DNA from: Nitrospirota bacterium
GTDB lineage: Bacteria; Nitrospinota_A; UBA7883; JACRGQ01
Assembly (NCBI GenBank): GCA_024275955.1
Contig: JAJRYD010000015.1
Span: forward strand, 1 to 25,193
Length of the DNA stretch: 25,193 nucleotides
Direction of reading: 5' to 3'
How positions within the stretch are numbered: the stretch's first letter is position 1; every line of letters begins with the position of its first letter. Below are positions 7,023 through 15,564 of this stretch, piece by piece. The position numbers and the translations under genes were made by a program. A model generated the notes under the pieces. It saw only the letters and a program-made list of their open reading frames with translations. It had not been told where the DNA came from and did no database searches.

Positions 7023-9803
7023 TCAATAAGCGACAGCCGCTACCTCTACCGGCAGATCTACTAAAAAAATGGTATTACCGCTTAGAGTACTCTCCGCTCT
7101 TATATCGCCTCCATGCGCCGCGATAATCTCTTTGCATATAGCAAGCCCCAGCCCCGTGCCTCCAGCGCCGGTTTTAGTTTTACTGCTCTGGACGAATTTA
7201 TCGAAAACAGACTCCAGCTCCGCTTCGGGAATTCCGATACCTTCATCCGTAACAGCTATAGAAATTGACGGCACGCCGCCACTTCCATTGTCGTTAGGTA
7301 TCATGGAGCTACTGAAAGAAACCGTAACAGTTCCATTAACAGGCGAAAACTTGATGGCGTTGGAAATAACATTCCGCAAAACCTGAATTATCTTATCCAA
7401 ATCAAACGTAGCTATTGTGTCTATCTCCGGCGACACCACATCAAGCTTAATCGACTTTTCGTTCATTATGCCGTCTAGTTCTTCCGCTACTATCTGCACC
7501 GCTTCCGTAATATCGTTTCTGCGGATTTCAAAATCCATTTTACCCGACTCAAGCTTTGAGAGGTCGAGCAGATCGTTTAGAAGCCGTAACAGGCGATACC
7601 CGCTTTCATGGATATTAGAGAAGTAGCGAGATATTTTTTTTTGCTCTAAACCTTTAGTTTTCCCTTGTCCCATATCGGCAAAGCTCAGTATCGCGTGCAT
7701 AGGCGTGCGAAGTTCGTGAGACATGTTCGCCAGAAATTCAGATTTCGCTATGTTCGCGTTCTCGGCGACATCCTTCGCTCTCTGGAGTTTCTCCTCGCTT
7801 TCTTTAATCTCCGTAATGTCGGTGACAATGCCTATATACCCTGCAGACTCGCCTACCTTTGCTTTTTCCGAAACCGACATTATCTGTACCCACAATATCG
7901 TGCCGTTCTTGCATTTGTATCTCGATTCACACTTAAAAGTTCCGCCGTTACCGCGAAATTCATCCCACCGCTTAACAACCCGCTTGGCGTCATCCGCGTA
8001 CAACGGCAAAAGCCAACCCTTGCCATACGCTTCTTCCTGCTGGAGGCCGGTCATACTGCACCACTGCTCATTGACATAAAAACAGTTGCCCTCGGCATCT
8101 GTGCGGAATATGCCGGCGGGTGAAATTTCCATAAGAGCCCTGTATCGCTTGTTGGCGCTTTTAAGGCTTCCGGTCTGCTTATCGACCAATTCTTGGAGAT
8201 GGTTTTGATGCTTACGCAACTCTCCCTCAATTATTTTCATCTCTGTAATATCCCGCCCCTCAGATATAAGCAGGGTAGTTTCGCCATTTTCATTCTTTAA
8301 AGGAGTAATGGAAAAATCTATATAGTGTTCCTGCCCGTCTAGCGCGGGTATAGAACTCTCGTAACGGACGAACTCCCCCTGCAAAGCGATTGTTATGGCA
8401 TCTTTAGCTTTTTTCTGCTCTTCCTTGGAATGTCTCCACCACGAAGCTTCCCAAAAGAGCACCCCTTGCACCTCGGCAAGACTAGAGCCAAGAACACTAA
8501 AAGCCTTTTTATTAGCGTTGAGAATAGTGCCGTCTGGCGAGACCACTCCTATCAGCTGAAATGCGTCGTCAAAAATCGCTCGAAAGAGTGTTTCGCTGTC
8601 GAGAAGCGCTCGCTCTACCTCTTTCCTATCTTCTGCCTTACCTTTAAGAGATCTCTGTTTTTTGCGGAATAAGAACGCTATATTCTTTGCAGGCTCTAAA
8701 GCCTCGTCATTCCTGTTTATGATTAGAGCCACAAGTCCAAAAAGCAAAGCAACAGTTACCGACAAAGCGGCTAGGATAAAATATTTGATATAAAAATAGA
8801 GCTTATACGCCTCGGAAACGTCAATTTCCGTGGCAACTCCAATGTCATAAGATGGTATCCATTTCCATATGCCGACAACAAGCAAACCACGGTAGTTTCT
8901 GTAGCCATCAAAGTTACTGCCATACCCTCTGGTTCTAATAGCCTCCCTTGTCATAAGCGTAAACGGATGCTCGCCGCGCGGAACAGATAGACTGGACAGC
9001 TTATCTCCTCCGGTATCGCGAATATCAATATTGAGACTACGCGTACCGTTTTCTAGCGGCCCTACGGAGCTAAGGCCGGAGTTAAGACGAGGCTTGCTCA
9101 AGAGCCTTGCACTAGAATCGAAAAGGTAGGTTTCACCTGTTTCACCAATGCGCCCGGGGCGCACCGAGCTGGAAAAACCTCTGCTTGGGTCAAGCCGAAA
9201 TAAAAGCGCGGCAATAACCTTACCGTAACTGCCATATACCGGAGTGGCAACAAACATCGCAAGGCGATGCCCCGAGCCGCCGGCAAAAGTGATGTCACTG
9301 TTTAAGGCGACATGAAACGGAGGACTCGATGCTGTTTCTCCATGGAAAATCTTTTTTAGATAACTGCTATCAAGGCCTGCAATATCTCTCTTGCCAAGAT
9401 TAAAATCATTCGTAGACGCGATGCTGGTCATTTCTGGAGAAATAGCAAGGAAGTCGTAATAACCGCGAGCCCCTAAAACATCCGCAAGGCTATCTCTCAA
9501 ACCTTCAAGCCCCTTCCCCTTTAAATCCTTACCGGAACGGTATGCCAAAAGCTGTTCTTCTACAAAACTAATAACCAGCGGACGGCCAGCCTGAAACTTT
9601 ATCGTGTCATGGTGAGCCTTACCCCAGTTGCGTAGCGCTTCATCCGCGGCAAAGAGTGCCACCTTCATACTGCTTTCAAGGTTCGAGCGAACGGCCAGCT
9701 CTACCCTATTCAGCGCTAGAAACGACGCGGCGCATATTACTAATATAAGCGCAATAAGGAAACCTGCCCTGCTCCATTTGGATACTGCAAACAGCCTCTT
9801 CAT
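7023..9803 (-). CDS. Membrane-bound Cache-PAS-PAS sensor histidine kinase
   Basis: 926 residues. A transmembrane helix at ~13-31 is followed by a large extracytoplasmic sensor of ~300 residues, probably a double-Cache fold (segments such as LAMFVATPVYG, GETGETYLFDSSARLLS and IGVATEIDVSEAY). A second helix lies at ~338-363. Two PAS domains follow, starting near ~410 (LFRAIFDDAFQLIGVVSPDG) and ~560 (RYRALMEISPAGIFRTDAEG), each closed by a PAC-type GRDITE or VTDITE motif. The kinase core has the H-box MSHELRTPMHAILSF (H696), N-box NVISNAIKFSP, G1 DEGIGIP, F-box and GTGLGLAI. There is no HAMP domain and no attached receiver, so phosphate must pass to separate receivers; two are encoded just downstream. 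The first codon overlaps the stop of the upstream kinase by 4 bp. Confidence 0.92.
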   Translation of the reverse strand: MKRLFAVSKWSRAGFLIALILVICAASFLALNRVELAVRSNLESSMKVALFAADEALRNWGKAHHDTIKFQAGRPLVISFVEEQLLAYRSGKDLKGKGLEGLRDSLADVLGARGYYDFLAISPEMTSIASTNDFNLGKRDIAGLDSSYLKKIFHGETASSPPFHVALNSDITFAGGSGHRLAMFVATPVYGSYGKVIAALLFRLDPSRGFSSSVRPGRIGETGETYLFDSSARLLSKPRLNSGLSSVGPLENGTRSLNIDIRDTGGDKLSSLSVPRGEHPFTLMTREAIRTRGYGSNFDGYRNYRGLLVVGIWKWIPSYDIGVATEIDVSEAYKLYFYIKYFILAALSVTVALLFGLVALIINRNDEALEPAKNIAFLFRKKQRSLKGKAEDRKEVERALLDSETLFRAIFDDAFQLIGVVSPDGTILNANKKAFSVLGSSLAEVQGVLFWEASWWRHSKEEQKKAKDAITIALQGEFVRYESSIPALDGQEHYIDFSITPLKNENGETTLLISEGRDITEMKIIEGELRKHQNHLQELVDKQTGSLKSANKRYRALMEISPAGIFRTDAEGNCFYVNEQWCSMTGLQQEEAYGKGWLLPLYADDAKRVVKRWDEFRGNGGTFKCESRYKCKNGTILWVQIMSVSEKAKVGESAGYIGIVTDITEIKESEEKLQRAKDVAENANIAKSEFLANMSHELRTPMHAILSFADMGQGKTKGLEQKKISRYFSNIHESGYRLLRLLNDLLDLSKLESGKMDFEIRRNDITEAVQIVAEELDGIMNEKSIKLDVVSPEIDTIATFDLDKIIQVLRNVISNAIKFSPVNGTVTVSFSSSMIPNDNGSGGVPSISIAVTDEGIGIPEAELESVFDKFVQSSKTKTGAGGTGLGLAICKEIIAAHGGDIRAESTLSGNTIFLVDLPVEVAAVAY

Positions 9804-10882
9804 CGCAAAACTTCCGCGTTGTGGCGTACAGGAATCTTAATTGAAAACTGCGCGCCGCCGTTGGCATTGTTTCTGGCATTTATAATTCCACCATGAGCTA
9901 GAATAATATTTTTTGAAATTGCCAGCCCCAAACCTGTACCTCCAGCGCCGGTTTTTGTTTTGCTACTCTGTATAAATTTATTGAAGACAGACTCTAACTC
10001 TTCTGATGGTATACCGATGCCCTGATCGCTTACCTTCATAAAAATATGAGGAACACCGTCTCTAGCTCCATCCTCTACGGAAGCTGTGGAAGAATTAAAA
10101 GATACATTTATTTTCCCTCCTTTGGGAGAAAATTTTATCGCGTTTGAAAGTACATTCCATACCACTTGTGCTATTTTTTTTCTATCGACAAAAGCGTTCA
10201 TACCTATTCCACTGGGAGCGGTCTCGACAACAAGTGATTTTTCTTTCAAAAGATAGGATAGTTCATCAATCTGCCTCTCCGTAATCTGCATCAAATCATT
10301 ATCCTTAAAATCAAATTCGGCTTTCCCAGCTTCCAACTGTGAAAGATTGAGCAGGTCATTCAGCAAAAAAAGAAGCTTCTTACCGCTTTGCCGTATATGT
10401 GAAAAATAGCGTAGAAAATGCTTATCCTCTAATGAACCGCTTTTGTCCATCCCCATAGAAGAAAAACTGAGTATAGCGTGCATCGGGGTACGCAGTTCGT
10501 GGGACATATTTGAAAGAAACTCCGACTTGGCTCTGCTAGTGCTTTCTGCCACTTCTTTGCGTAGTTCAAGGTTGTGATACGCTTCTTCTAGCTCTATTTT
10601 TGCGCGGTAGAATTCTTTTACATGCGAAACGAGCGGCTCAAAAAAGAAAATATAAATCGCAGGAGCAATAAATATTACAAGCAAAGCCGAGTTTAAAAGA
10701 ACTTCTATGAACGGCGACATGGCAGGCAAAAAGTTTATCAAGAGCATTATCAAACTCCCCGAGACAAAAACCAGCACAACTACAAATAAAAAGAGGTAAA
10801 GCGGTAACAACAAATCAACAGAAGAGGGTGAGAAGGAGCTGTAAAAAATCTTTCTCTCGACTGTCTGCTTACTGCATTTCAT
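9800..10882 (-). CDS. Membrane histidine kinase with short sensor region
   Basis: 360 residues. Two hydrophobic helices near ~22-50 and ~60-82 are separated by only a short loop (PAMSPF), so there is no sizeable periplasmic sensor; ligand sensing may occur in the membrane or through a partner. A coiled segment (HVKEFYRAKIELEEAYHNLEL) leads to the H-box MSHELRTPMHAILSF (H128), N-box NVLSNAIKFSP, G1 DQGIGIP and GTGLGLAIS. The kinase core closely resembles that of the next gene: identical 15-residue H-box and the shared stretch QSSKTKTGAGGTGLGLAI, indicating duplication. Its stop overlaps the next start by 4 bp, giving translational coupling. It is the first gene of the operon. A GGGGATGG-like ribosome binding site precedes the ATG. 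It may act as heteromeric partner or antagonist of the larger kinase. Confidence 0.9.
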   Translation of the reverse strand: MKCSKQTVERKIFYSSFSPSSVDLLLPLYLFLFVVVLVFVSGSLIMLLINFLPAMSPFIEVLLNSALLVIFIAPAIYIFFFEPLVSHVKEFYRAKIELEEAYHNLELRKEVAESTSRAKSEFLSNMSHELRTPMHAILSFSSMGMDKSGSLEDKHFLRYFSHIRQSGKKLLFLLNDLLNLSQLEAGKAEFDFKDNDLMQITERQIDELSYLLKEKSLVVETAPSGIGMNAFVDRKKIAQVVWNVLSNAIKFSPKGGKINVSFNSSTASVEDGARDGVPHIFMKVSDQGIGIPSEELESVFNKFIQSSKTKTGAGGTGLGLAISKNIILAHGGIINARNNANGGAQFSIKIPVRHNAEVLR

Positions 10883-11236
10883 CTACCATCCCCAGCGATG
10901 ACATCTGTTGGCATAGCAAAGAAAAAACATGCCTCTATAGCTAACTATCAAAAACGCCTCCAATGAGCGGCCAAACGAGGTTTGAAAAACCGCCTGAAAC
11001 CATCACGCAAAAGCATACGCTTCGTGCAAAACGGATAAGTTTCTCCGCTAAAGAAAAATAGTTCGACAAATAAACTGTTAAGCTCAGTATAGCTTCTAAC
11101 CAGCTTTTTCAAAAAGCTATTCGAAAAAAAAAAACGCAGTGAAAAAATCTGGTGCGAAAAAATATTTACGCCCAAAAGAAGTAAAAAGCGGTGGTCGCCT
11201 TCTGGGAATTTTTAAACAGCTGTGTCAACTATATCT
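10883..11236. other. AT-rich intergenic stretch, no gene seen
   Basis: This is the upstream region of the kinase operon. It holds A/T tracts and short inverted motifs around 11100-11135 (AGCTTTTTCAAAAAGCT). Open frames here have no recognisable coding character. No convincing promoter for the kinase operon could be picked out by eye. Confidence 0.4.
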
Positions 11237-11530
11237 AGTTCTCCCTGATAAAGTTGCGTCATACTGGAAATAAAGGTTAATATCGAATTTTAACTCTTTG
11301 GAAATCGCAAGAAAAATGAAGAAGCAATCAAAAACATAGTTATTAAACTCAAGGTTATTTGCAAAAACCTCCTCCTTAGCGAAGCGGAAGGAGGGGTCGC
11401 CCGAAGGGCGGGTGGTGGTTCTTATTGGTAACCCTTCCGGAGTTCGACAGGCTCACGCCGCCTTCCCTTCTTAAAAAGGGAAAGGTTTTTATAATCGTTT
11501 AAACAATAAACAGCTTTATCAGGTTCGACT
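11237..11530 (+). mobile_element. 294-bp non-autonomous element (family 2), uninterrupted copy
   Basis: The left end, AGTTCTCCCTGATAAAGTTG, and the inverted right end, AGTCGAACCTGATAAAGCTG, match at about 16 of 20 positions. The copy is flanked by a 4-bp direct repeat ATCT (11233-11236 and 11531-11534). A second copy lies at 24556-24970 with the same internal sequence. Internal features are small hairpins (CCTCCTT with AAGGAGG; CGCCC with GGGCG; TTCCCTT with AAGGGAA). No coding frame is seen, so it looks like a MITE that would need a transposase from elsewhere. Confidence 0.8.
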
Positions 11531-11643
11531 ATCTATGCAAGGTTACCTGAACGGCTAATGTTTAACGTCGCTTATGCTCTACCTGTGCTGTAGGTTTCTT
11601 CTCTTTTGAGCCTCTTTACTTCGCCATGCACTCCACGCATCTA
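11531..11643. other. Spacer between two mobile elements
   Basis: About 110 bp between the 294-bp element and the first 130-bp element. I see no gene, repeat or clear regulatory site in it. Confidence 0.3.
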
Positions 11644-11772
11644 GTGGCTGTTGCCGAAATAGGTTTTGAAGTATTTGAAAGAAAGACTCATCTTTTAACT
11701 TCTTCAAAATAGATGTTTTAGCGATCGGTAATTTTAAACAAAATCAAATTTATCGGATTTGGTAACAGCCAC
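11644..11772 (+). mobile_element. 130-bp MITE family 1, copy 1 (variant B)
   Basis: 129 bp. The left end GTGGCTGTTGCCGAAAT pairs with the right end ATTTGGTAACAGCCAC. The interior shares long blocks with the other copies, for example CTCATCTTTTAACTTCTTC and AATCAAATTTATC. It is non-coding. No clear target duplication remains at this copy. Confidence 0.8.
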
Positions 11773-11795
11773 CGAATGACACACGCTTGCTTCCA

Positions 11796-11890
11796 CTACA
11801 AATTGCCAATATATAAAGGCTTTATTTTTAAGGAATTAGAAAATAAACTTCCCATTAAAATATTCAAAAAACTATTTTGAAAACAGTTCC
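11796..11890 (-). mobile_element. MITE family 1, copy 2 (truncated, variant A)
   Basis: Only about 95 bp of the ~130-bp unit is present. The end GAAAACAGTTCC and the interior match the copies at 13592 and 24293, but the GGGGCTGTTGCCGAATGAG end is missing. It lies 23 bp from copy 1, suggesting insertion or deletion events in this cluster. Confidence 0.7.
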
Positions 11891-11964
11891 AGCAGGCATA
11901 AAAAAGGCTAAAGCGAAGATATGGCGGGAAAGGGAGGGCTAGCAGTAAATAGAGAGAAACAGAG

Positions 11965-13446
11965 CTACGGCTTCAAGAGCTTGTTGTTGTCACAGGAGGT
12001 ATCGTCGTCCTTCTTGCCATACCCCATCTCCATCAGTTCCCTTACGGAGCCGTTAAGCTGTTTAGCCTGCTCCTTTAGTTCGCTGGCAAATGCCGAGGTC
12101 TCTTCAGCGTTTGCGGCGTTCGTCTGTATAGTCTTGTCAATCTGCTCGACAGCGATGTTTATCTGGCTAACTCCCTGGGCCTGTTCCTCGCTCTGGGTAG
12201 CGATGCTCGAAAGCTTGGAATCTACATCGGTAATAGATTCCGCTATTTCGTTAAGCGATTCGGCCGCATAGTTTACAAGTTTTCCGCCTTTTTTGGAATT
12301 GGCATCTGCTTCTTGAATAAGCGCCGATGTATCTCTTGAGGCGCTGGCCGTCCGTTGCGCTAGGTTCCTCACCTCTTCCGCCACAACGGCGAACCCTTTG
12401 CCATGCTCGCCGGCTCTTGCCGCCTCTACCGCGGCGTTTAGCGCGAGAAGGTTCGTCTGAAAAGCTATCTCCTCTATCAGTTTTATAACCTTGGATATTT
12501 CAAGGGAACTTTTGGATATCTCCTTCATGGCATCGACAGCTTTGTCCATCTGTTCTTTGCCGCCCACTGCCAGGCTGTTTACATTTTTGGCAAGGTTGCT
12601 TGCCTCGTTGGCATCTTTGGCGTTTTTCTGCGCCGCGCTTGAAAACTCCTCTAGTGTCGAGGATGTCTCTTCTATCGAGGCGGCCTGCTCGACCGATGCC
12701 CCGGAAAGCTCCGTACTCGCATCGGCTATGTGGGTGGTAGTCTCCTCCACCTTACACGAATTATCGGTAAGATCCTCTATAACGCCGAAAAGAATACCGT
12801 TAACATTCTTCCGAACGATAAGATAAAGAACCCCCAACACCAGCAAAAGCTCGATGATGAAAATAAAGATCTGTTTTTTCGTATCGGCCATCGTCTCTTT
12901 ATCTGTTTTTTCCATTGATACAACAAGATTGATAGCACCGTTAACCGTTCCCTCCTTGCCGTCGTGACACTCCATGCAGTCTATCCCGCCCCTGTCGGCA
13001 GACATGACAAAAGGAACAATAGCGCGCAAACCTCTTTTGCCGGACGCATCTACCTGAATGCTGAAAACGCTGTCGCCGGTTTCAAGAACACTTTGTTCCA
13101 GCTCGTCCTTCGGCTGTTCATCGGCGCCAATTCCATCGCTCTCGAACTGCTTGTTGACAGACTCCGACCTGAACACCCTAAGCTCGTCAAGGCCGGAACT
13201 GGTTTCCTTTAAGAACTTGATGAAAACTTCCCTCTCGCTTATGGTGTCGTTAATCATCATTGTGTTAAGGGAGCTGAGAACCGTCTCCGCAATACCTGTG
13301 GCGAACTCCTTGGCTTGGGTTTCTGAAAGCTCGTTTGAAGCGGAAACGAACGAATAGATGTTAAAGGCATAGAGGCAGAGCAAAAGAAGACCAACCTGAA
13401 CCATGAACTTCGGCCCAAGACCAAGCCGGCAAAACCAACCCCGCAT
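11965..13446 (-). CDS. Methyl-accepting chemotaxis protein with periplasmic c-type haem motif
   Basis: 493 residues. Transmembrane helices lie at ~14-33 and ~193-212. The intervening ~155-residue periplasmic domain contains a c-type haem attachment motif C157-M-E-C160-H161 ([14 protein letters not shown]) and resembles the DUF3365/Tll0287-like haem sensor fold ([19 protein letters not shown]). After the second helix there is little room for a HAMP domain, and the signalling region starts almost at once. The conserved hairpin tip is intact: [20 protein letters not shown], then [20 protein letters not shown]. No C-terminal methyltransferase-docking pentapeptide is seen. Haem-containing receptors of this type are known in metal-reducing Geobacter relatives and are thought to sense redox state or small ligands. 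No other che genes are in the window, so it works with a core system encoded elsewhere. MITE clusters lie on both sides. Confidence 0.93.
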   Translation of the reverse strand: MRGWFCRLGLGPKFMVQVGLLLLCLYAFNIYSFVSASNELSETQAKEFATGIAETVLSSLNTMMINDTISEREVFIKFLKETSSGLDELRVFRSESVNKQFESDGIGADEQPKDELEQSVLETGDSVFSIQVDASGKRGLRAIVPFVMSADRGGIDCMECHDGKEGTVNGAINLVVSMEKTDKETMADTKKQIFIFIIELLLVLGVLYLIVRKNVNGILFGVIEDLTDNSCKVEETTTHIADASTELSGASVEQAASIEETSSTLEEFSSAAQKNAKDANEASNLAKNVNSLAVGGKEQMDKAVDAMKEISKSSLEISKVIKLIEEIAFQTNLLALNAAVEAARAGEHGKGFAVVAEEVRNLAQRTASASRDTSALIQEADANSKKGGKLVNYAAESLNEIAESITDVDSKLSSIATQSEEQAQGVSQINIAVEQIDKTIQTNAANAEETSAFASELKEQAKQLNGSVRELMEMGYGKKDDDTSCDNNKLLKP

Positions 13447-13502
13447 CTACACCCCCGTACCCCGAAAATAAAACCCACAAGAAATGGGTAAAAACTGGGG
13501 AG

Positions 13503-13534
13503 ATTATAACACTTTCCAACCTTAATGAAAGGTT
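13503..13534 (-). promoter_or_regulatory. Candidate promoter and inverted repeat upstream of the chemoreceptor
   Basis: Read on the minus strand, a consensus TATAAT (13503-13508) stands about 57 bp upstream of the start codon, with a weak TTTCAT -35 at 16-bp spacing. The -35 overlaps an inverted repeat AACCTT-TCATT-AAGGTT (13518-13534), which could bind a repressor or activator. A GGGGGTG ribosome binding site precedes the ATG at 13446. Confidence 0.45.
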
Positions 13535-13591
13535 AAAAATCTACACACGAAAAGCCGGACGCTTATACCGAGACTGACAGCCTCCCTAAAC

Positions 13592-13720
13592 GGGCTGTTG
13601 CCGAATGAGATAAATTTGATTTTTCTATAAATTACCAATCTCTAACGGCTCTATTTAAAAGAAGTTTAGAAATGAACTTTCCCTTAAAATAGTCAAAAAA
13701 ACTCTTTTGGAAATAGTCCC
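13592..13720 (-). mobile_element. MITE family 1, copy 3 (variant A)
   Basis: 129 bp running from GGGCTGTTGCCGAATGAG to CTCTTTTGGAAATAGTCCC. The flanks TAAAC and TAAAG (13587-13591, 13721-13725) look like a 5-bp target duplication with one later change. It is near-identical to the copy at 24293 and to the reverse of those at 14124 and 21211. Confidence 0.85.
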
Positions 13721-13735
13721 TAAAGCTCCGTTCGA

Positions 13736-13861
13736 GGGGCTGTTGCCGAAATAGATTTTGGAGCATTTGAAGGACAAACTCATCTTTTAACTTCTTCAAA
13801 ATAGATATTTTAGCGGTTGGTAATCTAAAATAAAACCAAACTTACAGGCTTTGCCGACAGG
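13736..13861 (+). mobile_element. MITE family 1, copy 4 (variant B)
   Basis: It begins GGGGCTGTTGCCGAAATAG and keeps the variant-B interior (CTCATCTTTTAACTTCTTC). The right end (GGCTTTGCCGACAG) is diverged from the expected GGTAACAGCC, so this copy has probably decayed. It sits 15 bp from copy 3. Confidence 0.7.
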
Positions 13862-14123
13862 ACATCGCACCAGCCCTGATAATATCTTAAGGCTTCTCTG
13901 TTTGTACATAACGACGGTACCAAAGCCCCGCCATGAAGAAGGCAAAACCTCATTATACTCATCTTTCCTCTCATTTACAGCCTTACTCTTTTACAGCTCT
14001 TTTGCTATATTGGGGACAAAGAGCGGGGAGCCACACGATTTAAATTGTATATCGTTTCATCTATAAAAGAGGATGGTCTACCCCGCTTCTTTTTCTTTTG
14101 CTCCCGCGTGAAGCTAAGCTTTT
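13862..14123. other. Intergenic spacer between MITE copies, no gene seen
   Basis: About 260 bp with no convincing reading frame and no RNA gene I can recognise. The segment near 14060-14110 is C/T-rich. Confidence 0.3.
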
Positions 14124-14251
14124 GGGGACTATTTCCAAAAGAGTTTTTTTGACTATTTTAAGGGAAAGTTCATTTTCTAACTTCTTAAAAATAGAGCCGT
14201 TAGAGATTGGCAATTTTAAGCAAAACAAATTTACGCCATTTGGCAACAACC
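14124..14251 (+). mobile_element. MITE family 1, copy 5 (variant A)
   Basis: It runs from GGGGACTATTTCCAAAAGAG to CCATTTGGCAACAACC. The interior is close to the copy at 21211 and the reverse of 13592. With copy 3 it forms a pair in opposite orientation about 400 bp apart. It ends about 22 bp beyond the phospholipase stop codon and could act as a long hairpin at the 3' end of that transcript. Confidence 0.8.
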
Positions 14252-14273
14252 TTTCAGCAAGCTCCAACCAGTT

Positions 14274-15428
14274 CTACCTACCCATAAACTGCTCTATCTC
14301 GCCTTTCATTGCCAAAGCATCGTTATAGCCAAGCTCTAAAAGCGGTGAAGTATATCCGCTATTAAACGCTATATAGCTAAGCAGTTCCCCGCCGGATTCG
14401 CCGGTAGCACCGATACCTTTGAGCAGGTGACGAAGAAGCATAGGAAAACTTGAATACTGGTCGGCCGCCATTGCCCCCAAATCTCGTGACGGGTTTACTG
14501 TCAGCAGAGGAACATTGCGCAGTTTGTCGGGATGCAGTTTCCGCCTCTCTTCTACCATTGTGTCTATTGTTCTGTTTATCCTCTCTGCCCGTTCTATATC
14601 AGACTGAAGCGAGTCCATAAATATCGCGTTTAAAAGAAGGCCGACTATATCGGCAATATAGACATTCTCAATTCTAAGCCTGTTTACCTGATGCAGATAG
14701 TTGGTCGTTCTTTTGTTGCGTATGCCGATGGCAAATAGCTTCTCCGCCCCAAGATGGATAGCAGGGCTCAGCGGCGAGGCAAGCCTTATATTGCCGTCTC
14801 CGTAATAGCTGTTGTCGAGCAGGACCGGCGGAAAGAAAATCGGGATGGCGGCAGAAGCCATAATATGCTCCACTCCCAGCCGTGTCTTTTTTGAGATTCT
14901 CTGGTTCCTTGTCCAGTCCTCTATCTTATTATCTGCTTCATAAAAGGTTATGTTGGTACCGCTCTTATAGTTGGTGGCGCTTATACCGAGGCTCCGCAAC
15001 AGCCCCTTATCGACATTCTCCCGCAAAGAATCAAAGTCTATCTCTCTTTCAAGCAGTTGCCTTAGAGGCGCGTTATTTAGCAGATAATTGGAAGAAGGCC
15101 TGCCGGCCCTGCCGCCGAAGGTAGTATCGAAAAGAAGCCTAAGGCCGATATTAAACAGCGAGGAGATATCTGACCTAAAGACATCCTCAAAGCGGAGCTT
15201 ATGCCAGATGTTCCATAAATTTTTAGTGGCATTGTCATAGTCGGCTGCTCCAGAGGCTATAGCAACGCCGTTTAGCGCACCAGCAGAAGCGCCAACGATT
15301 ACCTGAAATGGAACGGTGTCGCAAGGAACAATCTCCGCGACTGCTCTAAGCACGCCGGCTTGATAAGCGGCACGCGCGCCGCCGCCGGTAAGCACAAGCC
15401 CTATGACAGGTTTTTCCTTTTCATCCAT
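14274..15428 (-). CDS. Patatin-like phospholipase
   Basis: 384 residues from the ATG at 15428, with GAGGGA about eight bases upstream; the open frame runs on to a TTG five codons earlier, which is less likely. The patatin fold is clear: oxyanion loop GGGARAAYQAG (residues ~15-25), nucleophile in GASAG (S48) and the catalytic aspartate in YYGDGNIR (D211), forming the Ser-Asp dyad. The longer C-terminal part (~230-384) is typical of bacterial members of unknown substrate. No signal peptide is present, so the enzyme is probably cytoplasmic or peripherally membrane-bound, acting on membrane phospholipids or neutral lipid. It is a single-gene unit with its own promoter at 15486-15514 and the potassium channel gene upstream. 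Confidence 0.9.
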   Translation of the reverse strand: MDEKEKPVIGLVLTGGGARAAYQAGVLRAVAEIVPCDTVPFQVIVGASAGALNGVAIASGAADYDNATKNLWNIWHKLRFEDVFRSDISSLFNIGLRLLFDTTFGGRAGRPSSNYLLNNAPLRQLLEREIDFDSLRENVDKGLLRSLGISATNYKSGTNITFYEADNKIEDWTRNQRISKKTRLGVEHIMASAAIPIFFPPVLLDNSYYGDGNIRLASPLSPAIHLGAEKLFAIGIRNKRTTNYLHQVNRLRIENVYIADIVGLLLNAIFMDSLQSDIERAERINRTIDTMVEERRKLHPDKLRNVPLLTVNPSRDLGAMAADQYSSFPMLLRHLLKGIGATGESGGELLSYIAFNSGYTSPLLELGYNDALAMKGEIEQFMGR

Positions 15429-15485
15429 CGGCGATTCCCTCAACGATTATGATTGACCGGCACAGCCCCGCACCCCATGCATACC

Positions 15486-15514
15486 ATTATCGCCTATATA
15501 TAGATGAAATTCAA
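15486..15514 (-). promoter_or_regulatory. Candidate sigma-70 promoter for the phospholipase
   Basis: On the minus strand TTGAAT (15509-15514) and GATAAT (15486-15491) are separated by exactly 17 bp. This places transcription start near 15479, giving a leader of about 50 nt. Spacing and both hexamers are good, but it is a visual match only. Confidence 0.55.
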
Positions 15515-15564
15515 AAAGGGACTACATAGATAAGAATGGAACGAAGCATTCCATAAAAACAGGA

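Noticed and set aside
10948-11175. 75-codon minus-strand open frame upstream of the kinase operon
   Set aside because: It reads through A/T tracts, has low-complexity phenylalanine-rich composition, no ribosome binding site and no recognisable domain.
11370-11420. Hairpin-rich segment as a CRISPR or rRNA-type repeat
   Set aside because: There is no regularly spaced repeat-spacer pattern; the hairpins are internal parts of the 294-bp element that recurs once.
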